A stretch of DNA of 24,495 bases from CAZXNF01 sp050741255. Its GTDB lineage: Bacteria > Pseudomonadota > Gammaproteobacteria > Burkholderiales > SG8-41. The notes under the pieces were generated by a model, which had not been told where the DNA came from, searched no databases, and saw only the letters and a program-made list of their open reading frames with translations. Each line of letters starts with the position of its first letter. Position 1 is the first letter of the stretch. Positions 15,017 through 22,120 of the stretch are shown in pieces. The stretch spans positions 1-24,495 of the forward strand of contig JBOIEQ010000058.1 in NCBI GenBank assembly GCA_050741255.1, given 5' to 3'. The position numbers and the translations under genes were made by a program.

Positions 15017-15508
15017 CTAGTACTTTAGGCCGTCTAGTACCTCGAAGACTACAGATTGGAGTCTGTCTTCGTGGCGTGTCGGTGTTTCGAAATATAAATA
15101 GATGACCTTATTTTCTTGAACGAATCCCACGAACCTGAACGACCGTTGCGTACTGTCCCGGCCTGAATAGTCAGCCCGCACTCCTTCTTTCATGGGAGTC
15201 AGGGTTTGTTTTGTGATCGTGACTGAACCGGCGCGGTTGTCATCTTGTTCCCTCTTTATTCCCAAATCGATCAGCCTCGAAGCCGCCTTGTCTAGATCCG
15301 CGCGTTTTATCGGTTTTTTCCATACCTCCATCTTGAAAGAAACCTGCGCTTGTTTGGATTCGAAGTACATATGGTCTGCGCCAATGAGGGTCGTTCGTGT
15401 CCAGTCCGAGCCGAGTTTTAGTTCGAAGTCGGAATTCTTATAATTAACTGCTGCCTGGATATGCAGTGGCGCAAAAAGCAGGAATGGAAGCAAGTGTCGT
15501 AGGCGCAT
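15017..15508 (-). CDS. Exported hypothetical protein of lower GC
   Basis: A 163-residue protein with a short signal peptide (MRLRHLLPFLLFAPLHIQA, then AVNYKNSDFEL). The mature protein alternates short polar and hydrophobic strands, with few cysteines, and includes MEVWKKPIKRADLDKAASRLIDLG and a late YLYFETPTRHEDRLQSVVFEVLDGLKY. I do not recognise the family; it loosely resembles small periplasmic proteins of the PsbP/DUF1795 kind, without firm support. The DNA is noticeably AT-richer than all its neighbours and its codon use differs, which points to recent acquisition. A GGAAAA-type site precedes ATG 15506-15508. Confidence 0.7.
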   Translation of the reverse strand: MRLRHLLPFLLFAPLHIQAAVNYKNSDFELKLGSDWTRTTLIGADHMYFESKQAQVSFKMEVWKKPIKRADLDKAASRLIDLGIKREQDDNRAGSVTITKQTLTPMKEGVRADYSGRDSTQRSFRFVGFVQENKVIYLYFETPTRHEDRLQSVVFEVLDGLKY

Positions 15509-15613
15509 GGGTTTTCCAATGCTATGGGTGCAGCATTTAACCGATTAACAGCAAACGACTTCCTTTGAGCGGCGCTCGTATCTGACAGAAGGTGGTACTC
15601 AAGCGATTTTGCC

Positions 15614-15672
15614 CCTTGGCGTCTTAGCGGATAGTCCGAATTCCCTCAATGGATTCCCGCCTTCGCGGGAAT
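15614..15672. repeat. Repeat remnant and REP-like hairpin
   Basis: The 15509-15727 gap has no gene. It holds a degenerate CTTGGCGTCTTAGCGG unit (15615-15630) and a hairpin ATTCCCGC-CTTC-GCGGGAAT (15653-15672), followed by GACGAGG. The hairpin belongs to the common proteobacterial cattccc/gggaatg repeat class and resembles the hairpins at 14913-14971. CTCTGTGGTCTCCGCGTCTC just after it looks like another repeat fragment. Confidence 0.6.
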
Positions 15673-15727
15673 GACGAGGCTCTCTGTGGTCTCCGCGTCT
15701 CCGCAGCTGATCCCGCTTTAGCCGGAC

Positions 15728-17326
15728 TCAGTTGAACAAAAACGCCGCCGGCACCGAATCGATCACGCCCTTGCGGTGCCGCGCCTGGCCGCGCGCGAAG
15801 TCGATGGAGACCGGGTTCAGCGCGTCGGTGACCTGCCGGCTGTGTTCCAGCAGTTCGCGGTCGAGCGGGCGCGGGCGCGCGAGCATGTCGGCGATGACCG
15901 GCGAGAAGGTCTCTGGCATGTCGAGCAGCGATACCTGCACCGGCTCGGGCAGGCGCTGCGCGGCGGCGACGACGAAGCTGTTGACATGCGCGACGCCGGG
16001 GTAATCCGGGCGGTAGAGCACGATCGCGGGCAGCGCGGCGCGCAGCGTGGCGAGGAAATGCGCGTAGGGGCGCGGGAACTGCAGGTCGGCGAAGGTGTTG
16101 AACACCGCCACGCCGTGGTCGCCCGTGCAGCGCTTCAGGTCGTTGAAGAAATCCTTTGTCACCAGGTATTCGGGCACACCATCGCCGGCGAAGAGGTCCA
16201 CGACCACCACGTCATACGGCCGGCGGCAGCGCTGCAGGTAGGTGCGCGCGTCCTCCAGCACCACATTGACCTCGTCGGGCAGCGCGAAGGTCTGGCGCGC
16301 GGCCTGCACCGCAGCGGGGTCGATCTCCACCACCGTCACCTCGACGCCGCGCGCGACCAGCGTGCGGGGGACGATGCCGGCGCCGAGTCCCAGCGCGAGT
16401 ACGCGTTTCGCATCCGGCCGGTAGGAACGGATCAGCGCGTCGAGCATGTAGGTGTAAAGCGACAGCGAGCGCCCGTCGCTCCCCACCGTGTTCTGGGTGA
16501 TGCCGTCCTGGAAGTACATACGGCGAAAACTGCCGTCGGCCTCCGGCACGCTTTTCAGGATCTGCACGGTGCCGAACATCGAGTGGTAGGTCGTTTCGCG
16601 CTGCCACTCGCGGGCGCCGTAGCGGGCGGGCCATTGCCACTGCAGGAGGGCGTTGCCGCCGGCGAGCAGCGCCAGCGACAGCGCGAGGGCGGTGCCACCG
16701 AGGGCCGCCACGCGCGCGCGCGAGGGCAGCGGGTGCGGCGGCCGCACGGCGATGGCGAGGGTGAGCGCGGCCAGTCCCGCGGCAACCATCAGCGTGGCGG
16801 TGAAGGTGCTGAAGTTCGGAATCAGCCCGAAGGCGGTGACCGCCACGCCGGCCACCGAGCCGAGCGTGCTGATGAAGAACACGCGGCCCGCGCCGGCGTC
16901 GCCCGCCGAGGTGGCACCGTCCGCCACACGGATTGCCACCAGTAGCGGGTTCATGGCCGAGGTGGTGGCGAGCGGCACGAACAGCAGGATGACGCAGGCC
17001 GCGAAAGCGCCGACCACCAGGTCCATCCGCGCGAGCGGCTGGAAGGCGAAGGGATAGAGGAGGCAGGCGGCGACGATCGCCAGCGAGGCCGCGCCCGGCA
17101 TCATGGCGTAGAGGAAGGTCAGCTGGCCCACCGGACGGGTATGGCCCCGCCGGGCAGTCAGCCGGCCGCCCCACCAGTAGCCGGCCGCCAGCGCAACCAG
17201 GGTGATCGACAGGATGCCGGTCCAGATGAAGAGGCTGACCCCGAAGTAGGGCGTCATGATGCGGGAGGCCAGCAGTTCCAGCGCGAGGATCGCGGCGCCG
17301 GTGGCGAAGACGATGGCGTAAAGCAT
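15728..17326 (-). CDS. Membrane-fused spermidine-synthase-like protein
   Basis: A 532-residue fusion. Residues 1-225 form about six to seven membrane helices (beginning MLYAIVFATGAAILALELLASRI), and residues about 240-500 form a polyamine-synthase-like Rossmann domain. The latter shows GLGAGIVPR (313-321), EID (334-336), EDA (358-360) and DLFAGDGVPEYLVTKDFF (377-394), the order expected for aminopropyltransferases. Such proteins are widely annotated as fused MFS/spermidine synthase, but a polyamine product is rarely shown. The ATG at 17324-17326 starts exactly at the first helix; upstream sequence is repeat-derived. It is transcribed away from the second methyltransferase block, sharing the 300-base divergent region. 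Confidence 0.85.
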   Translation of the reverse strand: MLYAIVFATGAAILALELLASRIMTPYFGVSLFIWTGILSITLVALAAGYWWGGRLTARRGHTRPVGQLTFLYAMMPGAASLAIVAACLLYPFAFQPLARMDLVVGAFAACVILLFVPLATTSAMNPLLVAIRVADGATSAGDAGAGRVFFISTLGSVAGVAVTAFGLIPNFSTFTATLMVAAGLAALTLAIAVRPPHPLPSRARVAALGGTALALSLALLAGGNALLQWQWPARYGAREWQRETTYHSMFGTVQILKSVPEADGSFRRMYFQDGITQNTVGSDGRSLSLYTYMLDALIRSYRPDAKRVLALGLGAGIVPRTLVARGVEVTVVEIDPAAVQAARQTFALPDEVNVVLEDARTYLQRCRRPYDVVVVDLFAGDGVPEYLVTKDFFNDLKRCTGDHGVAVFNTFADLQFPRPYAHFLATLRAALPAIVLYRPDYPGVAHVNSFVVAAAQRLPEPVQVSLLDMPETFSPVIADMLARPRPLDRELLEHSRQVTDALNPVSIDFARGQARHRKGVIDSVPAAFLFN

Positions 17327-17339
17327 GGGGGCGGTTGGG

Positions 17340-17345
17340 TATAAT
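17340..17345 (+). promoter_or_regulatory. Perfect TATAAT box, possible promoter of the second methyltransferase block
   Basis: TATAAT lies in otherwise GC-rich DNA between divergent genes. On the plus strand it would give a leader of roughly 275 bases before ATG 17626. No good -35 box stands 16-18 bases upstream (CGTAAA at 17 bases), so it is only a candidate. Confidence 0.3.
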
Positions 17346-17441
17346 GCGTTCGTTGTTTTACCCGGGGCGAGCATCATAAAAGCGCCTCGGTCGCACCCGG
17401 GAATCAGGGGGTGCGCGTTTTTGGTCTGGTTGCTTGCTGTT

Positions 17442-17488
17442 AGTTCAAGTTCAAGTTCAAAGTTCAAGTTCAAAGTTCAAGTTCCAAG
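17442..17488. repeat. Short tandem repeat (AGTTCA/AAGTTCA units)
   Basis: About seven consecutive 6- or 7-base units of AGTTCA/AAGTTCA fill 47 bases of the leader before the second methyltransferase block. Mixed unit length suggests slippage. The unit length of 6 preserves phase while 7 does not, so copy changes would alter spacing. It is too short and spacer-free for a CRISPR array. Confidence 0.85.
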
Positions 17489-17568
17489 CCAGTCCCGGTG
17501 GTTGCAGGCCCGTTCCGAACCGACGCAAGCGCGAACCGCAATCTAGCAAAGATCATCGCCCGACGCGA

Positions 17569-17593
17569 GTGCGCAGCGGCTGTTGCTGCGCAC
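17569..17593 (+). promoter_or_regulatory. Leader hairpin upstream of methyltransferase 4
   Basis: GTGCGCAGC (17569-17577) pairs perfectly with GCTGCGCAC (17585-17593) around the 7-base loop GGCTGTT. The pyrimidine-rich CGTGTTCTTTCCCTC follows, then AAGGA and the ATG at 17626. In RNA it could be an attenuator-like or stabilising 5' hairpin for the six-gene block. The T-run is poor for a full terminator. Confidence 0.45.
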
Positions 17594-17625
17594 CGTGTTC
17601 TTTCCCTCGCACAAGGAAATCCTCC

Positions 17626-18522
17626 ATGCTGGCCACCTTCACGCGCTCACAGCGGACTCTGCTTCCCGTCCTGCTGTCCGGACTGGCCCTTTGCGGCGCC
17701 GTCGTCGCCGGTCCGCTGCAGGCCGCGCAACCCAGCGTGCCGTACGTGCCCACGCCGCAGGTGGTGGTCGACCGCATGCTCGCGATCGCGGGCGTCAAGG
17801 CCGGCGATTACCTGATCGACCTCGGTTCCGGCGACGGCCGCATCGTCATTACGGCCGCCCAGAAGTACGGCACGCGCGGCTTCGGCGTGGACCTCAACCC
17901 GGTGCGCATCCGCGAGGCCGAGGCCAACGCGGTCAAGGCGGGTGTCACCGACAAGGTCGCCTTCTACGAGCGCGACCTGTTCGAGACCGACCTCTCCTCG
18001 GCCAGTGTGATCACCATGTACCTGCTGCCGAACGTGAACCTTTCCCTGCGGCCGAAGCTGCTGAAGCTCGCGCCCGGCACGCGCCTGGTGTCGCACGACT
18101 TTTCGATGGACGAGTGGAAGCCGGACCAGTTCGAGCAGTTCGAGGTCAAGGACAAGTGGGGCAGCGGGTCCTCGGGCACGAGCAGCATCTATTTCTGGGT
18201 CGTGCCGGCCGAGGTGGCGGGCACCTGGAAGTGGACGATGCCGGTCGGCCGCGCGCAGCAGACCTATGAGCTGGGCTTCACCCAGCGCTTTCAGGAGATC
18301 ACGGGCATCGTGCACGTGAACGGCAAGCCGAACCGGGTGGAGCGCGCGCAACTGCGCGGCGACCGCCTGACCATGGCCTTCACCGTCGATCTGGGCAGCG
18401 GCCCGGTCAGGCATGAATTCTCCGGCCGCGTCGAGGGCGGCACGATCACCGGCACGGCGCGTTTCTCCGGCGACCGCGTGAGCGGTGAGAACGACTGGCG
18501 CGCGACCAGGGCGGGGTCATGA
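17626..18522 (+). CDS. Exported SAM-methyltransferase paralogue 4 (FAM173-like)
   Basis: A 298-residue homologue leading the second block. The signal peptide spans about 1-34 (AGPLQAAQ). Core motifs are PYVPTPQVVVDRML (39-52), DLGSGDGR (65-72), GVDLN (87-91), RDLFETDL (116-123), TMYLLP (130-135) and HDFSMDEW (157-164). The C-terminal beta-rich domain runs from GTWKWTMP (about 209) to NDWRATRAG. Asn at the end of GVDLN followed by Pro recalls the ELNP of FAM173 proteins, the closest match in the array. AAGGA precedes ATG 17626; longer readings upstream translate the AGTTCA repeat and are not credible. Its TGA overlaps the next ATG (ATGA). Confidence 0.9.
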   Translation: MLATFTRSQRTLLPVLLSGLALCGAVVAGPLQAAQPSVPYVPTPQVVVDRMLAIAGVKAGDYLIDLGSGDGRIVITAAQKYGTRGFGVDLNPVRIREAEANAVKAGVTDKVAFYERDLFETDLSSASVITMYLLPNVNLSLRPKLLKLAPGTRLVSHDFSMDEWKPDQFEQFEVKDKWGSGSSGTSSIYFWVVPAEVAGTWKWTMPVGRAQQTYELGFTQRFQEITGIVHVNGKPNRVERAQLRGDRLTMAFTVDLGSGPVRHEFSGRVEGGTITGTARFSGDRVSGENDWRATRAGS

Positions 18523-19451
18523 TGCGCGGTTTCCCGAAAGTCGCCCGCGCGGCCTTCGCCTCCGCGCTGGCGGCGTTGCCGCTTGCCGCGTCAGTGGCGC
18601 TGCCTGTCGCGGCGCAGGACTATGGCGACACGCCGTACGTGCAGACCCCGCGCAACGTCGTCGAAAAAATGCTGGAGGTGGCGAAGGTCGGCCCGACCGA
18701 CTACGTGATCGATCTGGGTTCCGGCGACGGCCGCATGGTGATCATGGCCGCGAAGGATCGCGGCGCGCGCGGTTACGGCGTGGACCTCGACCGCAAGCTG
18801 GTCGCGCTCGCCAACCGCAATGCCAAAACCGCGGGCGTCGCCGATCGCGCGCAGTTCTTTGAGCGTAACCTCTACGAGACCGACCTGCGGCCGGCGTCGG
18901 TCCTGACCATCTACCTGCTGCCGGAAGTGAACATGATGGTGCGGCCCAAGCTGTTCAAGGAACTCAAGCCCGGTACCCGCGTGGTGACCCACGACTACGA
19001 CATGGGCGACTGGCCGCCCGACCTGGCGCTGGTGATGGACGCGCCGGACAAGCCGGTCGGCCGCGACAAGAAGAGCAAGGTCTTCCTCTACATCGTACCG
19101 GGCAACGCGGCCGGTGCCTGGCGGTGGCGCGTGGGCAGCGGCGTCGACGCCACGGACTGGCGGGCGGAGTTCAGGCAGAACTTCCAGAAACTGACCGGTT
19201 CGGTGGTGCGTGGCGGCGTTCCGCTCAAGCTGCAGGACGCCGCGCTGACCGGCGAACAGGTACGCTGGGTCGCGGCGGACGACGCCGGCGGGCGCTGGAC
19301 CTTCGACGGCACGTTGTACGGCAACGCCATCGAGGGCACGATGACCACGCCCGGCGGCGACAAGCGCCCGTGGCAGGCGACGCGCACCGAACTCGGCGAG
19401 CCGGCGCACATCAACGCGCCGGTCATCCTGCCGCCGCAGATTCCGCAATGA
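18519..19451 (+). CDS. Exported SAM-methyltransferase paralogue 5 (FAM173-like)
   Basis: A 310-residue homologue. The signal peptide ends near residue 32 (PVAAQD). Core motifs are PYVQTPRNVVEKML (39-52; Gln replaces the usual Pro), DLGSGDGR (65-72), GVDLD (87-91), ERNLYETDL (115-123), TIYLLP (130-135) and HDYDMGDW (158-165). The C-terminal domain ends RPWQATRTE and then carries an extra tail of about 18 residues rich in proline (APVILPPQIPQ). The start overlaps the previous stop as ATGATG, so the second Met is an equally possible start. Its own stop overlaps paralogue 6 by four bases. Confidence 0.9.
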   Translation: MMRGFPKVARAAFASALAALPLAASVALPVAAQDYGDTPYVQTPRNVVEKMLEVAKVGPTDYVIDLGSGDGRMVIMAAKDRGARGYGVDLDRKLVALANRNAKTAGVADRAQFFERNLYETDLRPASVLTIYLLPEVNMMVRPKLFKELKPGTRVVTHDYDMGDWPPDLALVMDAPDKPVGRDKKSKVFLYIVPGNAAGAWRWRVGSGVDATDWRAEFRQNFQKLTGSVVRGGVPLKLQDAALTGEQVRWVAADDAGGRWTFDGTLYGNAIEGTMTTPGGDKRPWQATRTELGEPAHINAPVILPPQIPQ

Positions 19452-20296
19452 GGCTGCTCACCCTGTTCCTGCTCGCCCTGGCAGTCCCGGCCCTCGCCGC
19501 GCAGCCCGCGGGGCAGGCGGCGCTGCCGCTGGACGTGCCGACGCCCTACCTGCCGTCCACGAATGTCGCGGTGGACGAGATGCTGCGGTTGGCCGACGTG
19601 AAGCCCGGTGACCTGGTCGTGGACCTCGGCTCCGGCGACGGCCGCATCCCGATCGCGGCGGCGCGCTACTTCGGCGCCCGCGGCTACGGCGTGGACATCG
19701 ACGGCAAGCTGGTCGAGGAAGCCAACGACAACGCGCGCAAGGCCGGCGTGGCCGACCGCGTGCGCTTCGAACAGAAGGACGTGTTCCAGACCGATATCAG
19801 CAACGCGTCGGTGGTGACGCTCTACCTGCTGTCCGGGCTGGTCAACCGCCTGCAGCCCAAACTGCTGAAGGAGCTGAAGCCCGGCGCGCGCATCATCGCG
19901 CACGACTACCCCTTCGAAGGCTGGACCGCCGACCGCACGATCAACATTTCCAAGACCTATTATCTCTACGTGGTGCCGGCGCAGGCGGGCGGGCGCTGGC
20001 GGCTGGCCGCGCAACTGCCCGAAGGCGAACGCGTTTTCGAGTTGGACATCAAGCAGGATCGCCAGAAAGTCAGCGGCGGCGCGCGCGTGCAGGGTGGCTT
20101 CCTGCCACTGTTCGACGCGCAGCTCGCGGGCGACCGCCTGCGCTTCGTGCTGGTGGACGAGCAGCGCGCCCTGCACTTCGAGGGCCGCGTGAACGGCAGC
20201 CTGCTGGAGGGCAGCGTGCGCACCGGCATCGGCAACGCGGAAGTCGCGCGCCCCTGGCGCGCCACGCGCGTGATCGGCGCGGGAGACGAAGGCTGA
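19448..20296 (+). CDS. Exported SAM-methyltransferase paralogue 6 (FAM173-like), most divergent
   Basis: A 282-residue homologue, the shortest in the array. The signal peptide MRLLTLFLLALAVPALAAQ is compact. Core motifs are PYLPSTNVAVDEML (33-46), DLGSGDGR (59-66), GVDID (81-85), TLYLLS (124-129) and HDYPFEGW (152-159). It departs from its sisters in three conserved spots: PST for PTP, LLS for LLP and WTAD for W-x-P-D. The loop after that motif is short (RTINISKTYYLYVVPA). The C-terminal domain ends RPWRATRV. ATG 19448 overlaps the previous stop (ATGA). The altered motifs could mean a changed acceptor or partial loss of activity. Confidence 0.88.
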   Translation: MRLLTLFLLALAVPALAAQPAGQAALPLDVPTPYLPSTNVAVDEMLRLADVKPGDLVVDLGSGDGRIPIAAARYFGARGYGVDIDGKLVEEANDNARKAGVADRVRFEQKDVFQTDISNASVVTLYLLSGLVNRLQPKLLKELKPGARIIAHDYPFEGWTADRTINISKTYYLYVVPAQAGGRWRLAAQLPEGERVFELDIKQDRQKVSGGARVQGGFLPLFDAQLAGDRLRFVLVDEQRALHFEGRVNGSLLEGSVRTGIGNAEVARPWRATRVIGAGDEG

Positions 20297-21168
20297 TGCG
20301 CGCGACCACCGTTTCGACGCTGTCCGCATTGCTGGCCGCGCTGCTGCTGGCGGCACCGGGCCGCCTGCCCGCGGCGGGGGCGGCCTATCCGTACGATGTG
20401 CCGTATGTGCCCACGCCCATCGTGGTGGTGGACGAAATGCTGCGCTTCGCCAGCGTGACCGCCGCCGACTACGTGATGGACCTCGGCTGCGGCGACGGCC
20501 GCATCGTGATCGAGGCCGCCCGCAAGTTCGGTGCGCGCGGCATCGGCCTCGACCTCGACGAGGCGCTGATCGCCGAGGCGCGCGTCAACGCGCAGGCCGC
20601 CGGCGTGACGGACCGCGCGCGCTTCGAGCGCCAGGACCTGTTCAAGACCGACCTGTCGCCGGCGACCGTGATCACCATGTATCTGCTGCCGGGGGTCAAC
20701 CGGCGCCTGCGACCGGAACTGCTGAAGCTGAAACCCGGCACCCGCATCGTGTCGCACGACTTCGACCTCGACGACTGGCAGCCCGACCGCAAGACCACAT
20801 TGCGCAAGAACATCTTTCTGTGGGTCGTGCCGGCGCCGGTGGCCGGGACCTGGACGATCAGCGCCGAGGTGGGCGGCGTGCAGCGCAACTACGTCGTGGA
20901 CGTGTACCAGAAGTTCCAGCAGCTCGACGGTTTCGTTCGCAACGCCGGCCCCTCGGCGGGGCTCTGGCAGCCGCGCATCGAGGGCGACCGCATCTCGTTC
21001 ACCATCGTGCACATGGAAGGCGGCAAGCCCGGAGAGGAGCCGCCGCGGGCGGAAAGCGCGCTCTATTTCGAGGGACGGGTGGACGGCAACGTGATGCAGG
21101 GCCAGTTCCGCCGCAACGTCGGACGCGAGGAGACCACGACGCCCTGGCGCGCCGTGCGGCTGCAATGA
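20296..21168 (+). CDS. Exported SAM-methyltransferase paralogue 7 (FAM173-like)
   Basis: A 290-residue homologue. The signal peptide reaches about residue 30 (PAAGAAY). Core motifs are PYVPTPIVVVDEML (36-49), DLGCGDGR (62-69), GLDLD (83-87), RQDLFKTDL (112-120), TMYLLP (127-132) and HDFDLDDW (154-161). GCGDG instead of GSGDG is shared only with paralogue 8, suggesting these two arose by a late duplication. Like paralogue 6 it has a short loop after HD..W (RKTTLRKNIFLWVVPA). The C-terminal domain ends TPWRAVRLQ. ATG 20296 shares a base with the previous TGA (TGATG). Confidence 0.9.
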   Translation: MRATTVSTLSALLAALLLAAPGRLPAAGAAYPYDVPYVPTPIVVVDEMLRFASVTAADYVMDLGCGDGRIVIEAARKFGARGIGLDLDEALIAEARVNAQAAGVTDRARFERQDLFKTDLSPATVITMYLLPGVNRRLRPELLKLKPGTRIVSHDFDLDDWQPDRKTTLRKNIFLWVVPAPVAGTWTISAEVGGVQRNYVVDVYQKFQQLDGFVRNAGPSAGLWQPRIEGDRISFTIVHMEGGKPGEEPPRAESALYFEGRVDGNVMQGQFRRNVGREETTTPWRAVRLQ

Positions 21169-22103
21169 CGGATCTTTACCGCAAGCATCGCCGCAGCCTG
21201 CTGGCCGGCGCCGCCTGCGCGCTGGCGGGAGGGGTGCTGCCGGTGCGGCCGGCCGGGGCGCAGGCCACGGTCGATGTGCCCTTCGTGCCCACGCCACCCA
21301 ACGTCATCGACGCGATGCTGCAGATCGCGGACGTGAAGCGCGACGATTACCTGATCGACCTCGGCTGCGGCGATGGCCGCATCGTGCTCGCCGCCGCGCG
21401 GAAGTTCGGCACTCGCGGCTTCGGCATCGACCTCGACCCCGTGAACATCGGCAACGCGCGGCGCGAGGCCGAGCGCCTGGGGCTGACCGCCCGCGCCACC
21501 TTCGCCGCCGGCGACCTGTTCAATACCGACCTCTCGAAGGCGACGGTCGTCACGCTGTACCTGCTGCCGGAGGTCAACGCGGCAGTGCGGCCCCTGCTGT
21601 TCCGGCAGTTGAAGCCCGGGACGCGCGTGCTGTCGCACGACTTCGACATGGGCGAATGGTCGCCCGACGGCCGCGTGACGGTGGCGGTGCCCGACAAGCC
21701 GTATGGGCCGCCGACCTCGGCGGTGCTGCTCTGGGTCATGCCGCACAACGCCGCGGGCCGCTGGCAGTGGAAGATGGACGTGGCGGGCGCGAGCCGCGCC
21801 TTCGAGGTCGCCATCGAGCAGGAATACCAGCGGATCGAACTGAAACCGCTGGTGGCGGGCGGCCCGGCCAAGGTGCTGTTCCCCAAACTGCGCAACGACC
21901 AGATCAGTTTCACGCTGGTGCGCGACTACGGCCATTCGGTGAACCACGAGTTCACCGGCCGCGTGCAGGGCGACGTGATCAAGGGCCGCTACCGCCTGCT
22001 GGGCGACGGCGTCGGCAGCAAGGTCGGCGACTGGCAGGCGAAGCGCGTGGAGAAGGGCGACATTCGTTTCAGCGAGGCGGGCGCACCTGCGCCCGCCGCA
22101 TGA
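21165..22103 (+). CDS. Exported SAM-methyltransferase paralogue 8 (FAM173-like), possible Tat substrate
   Basis: A 312-residue homologue. Its N-terminus MTDLYRKHRRSLLAGAACALAGG has a twin arginine followed by SLLAG, compatible with the Tat route, and cleavage near AGAQ (33). Core motifs are PFVPTPPNVIDAML (39-52), DLGCGDGR (65-72), GIDLD (87-91), GDLFNTDL (116-123), TLYLLP (130-135) and HDFDMGEW (158-165). The C-terminal domain ends GDWQAKRVE plus an alanine- and proline-rich tail. ATG 21165 overlaps the previous stop (ATGA). It is the only gene in the block separated from its successor by a real gap (17 bases). Confidence 0.9.
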   Translation: MTDLYRKHRRSLLAGAACALAGGVLPVRPAGAQATVDVPFVPTPPNVIDAMLQIADVKRDDYLIDLGCGDGRIVLAAARKFGTRGFGIDLDPVNIGNARREAERLGLTARATFAAGDLFNTDLSKATVVTLYLLPEVNAAVRPLLFRQLKPGTRVLSHDFDMGEWSPDGRVTVAVPDKPYGPPTSAVLLWVMPHNAAGRWQWKMDVAGASRAFEVAIEQEYQRIELKPLVAGGPAKVLFPKLRNDQISFTLVRDYGHSVNHEFTGRVQGDVIKGRYRLLGDGVGSKVGDWQAKRVEKGDIRFSEAGAPAPAA

Positions 22104-22120
22104 TTTACAGGAGAAGGGCG

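Noticed and set aside
17442..17488. Short repeats as a possible CRISPR array
   Set aside because: Units are 6-7 bases with no spacers and no cas genes; it is a simple tandem repeat.
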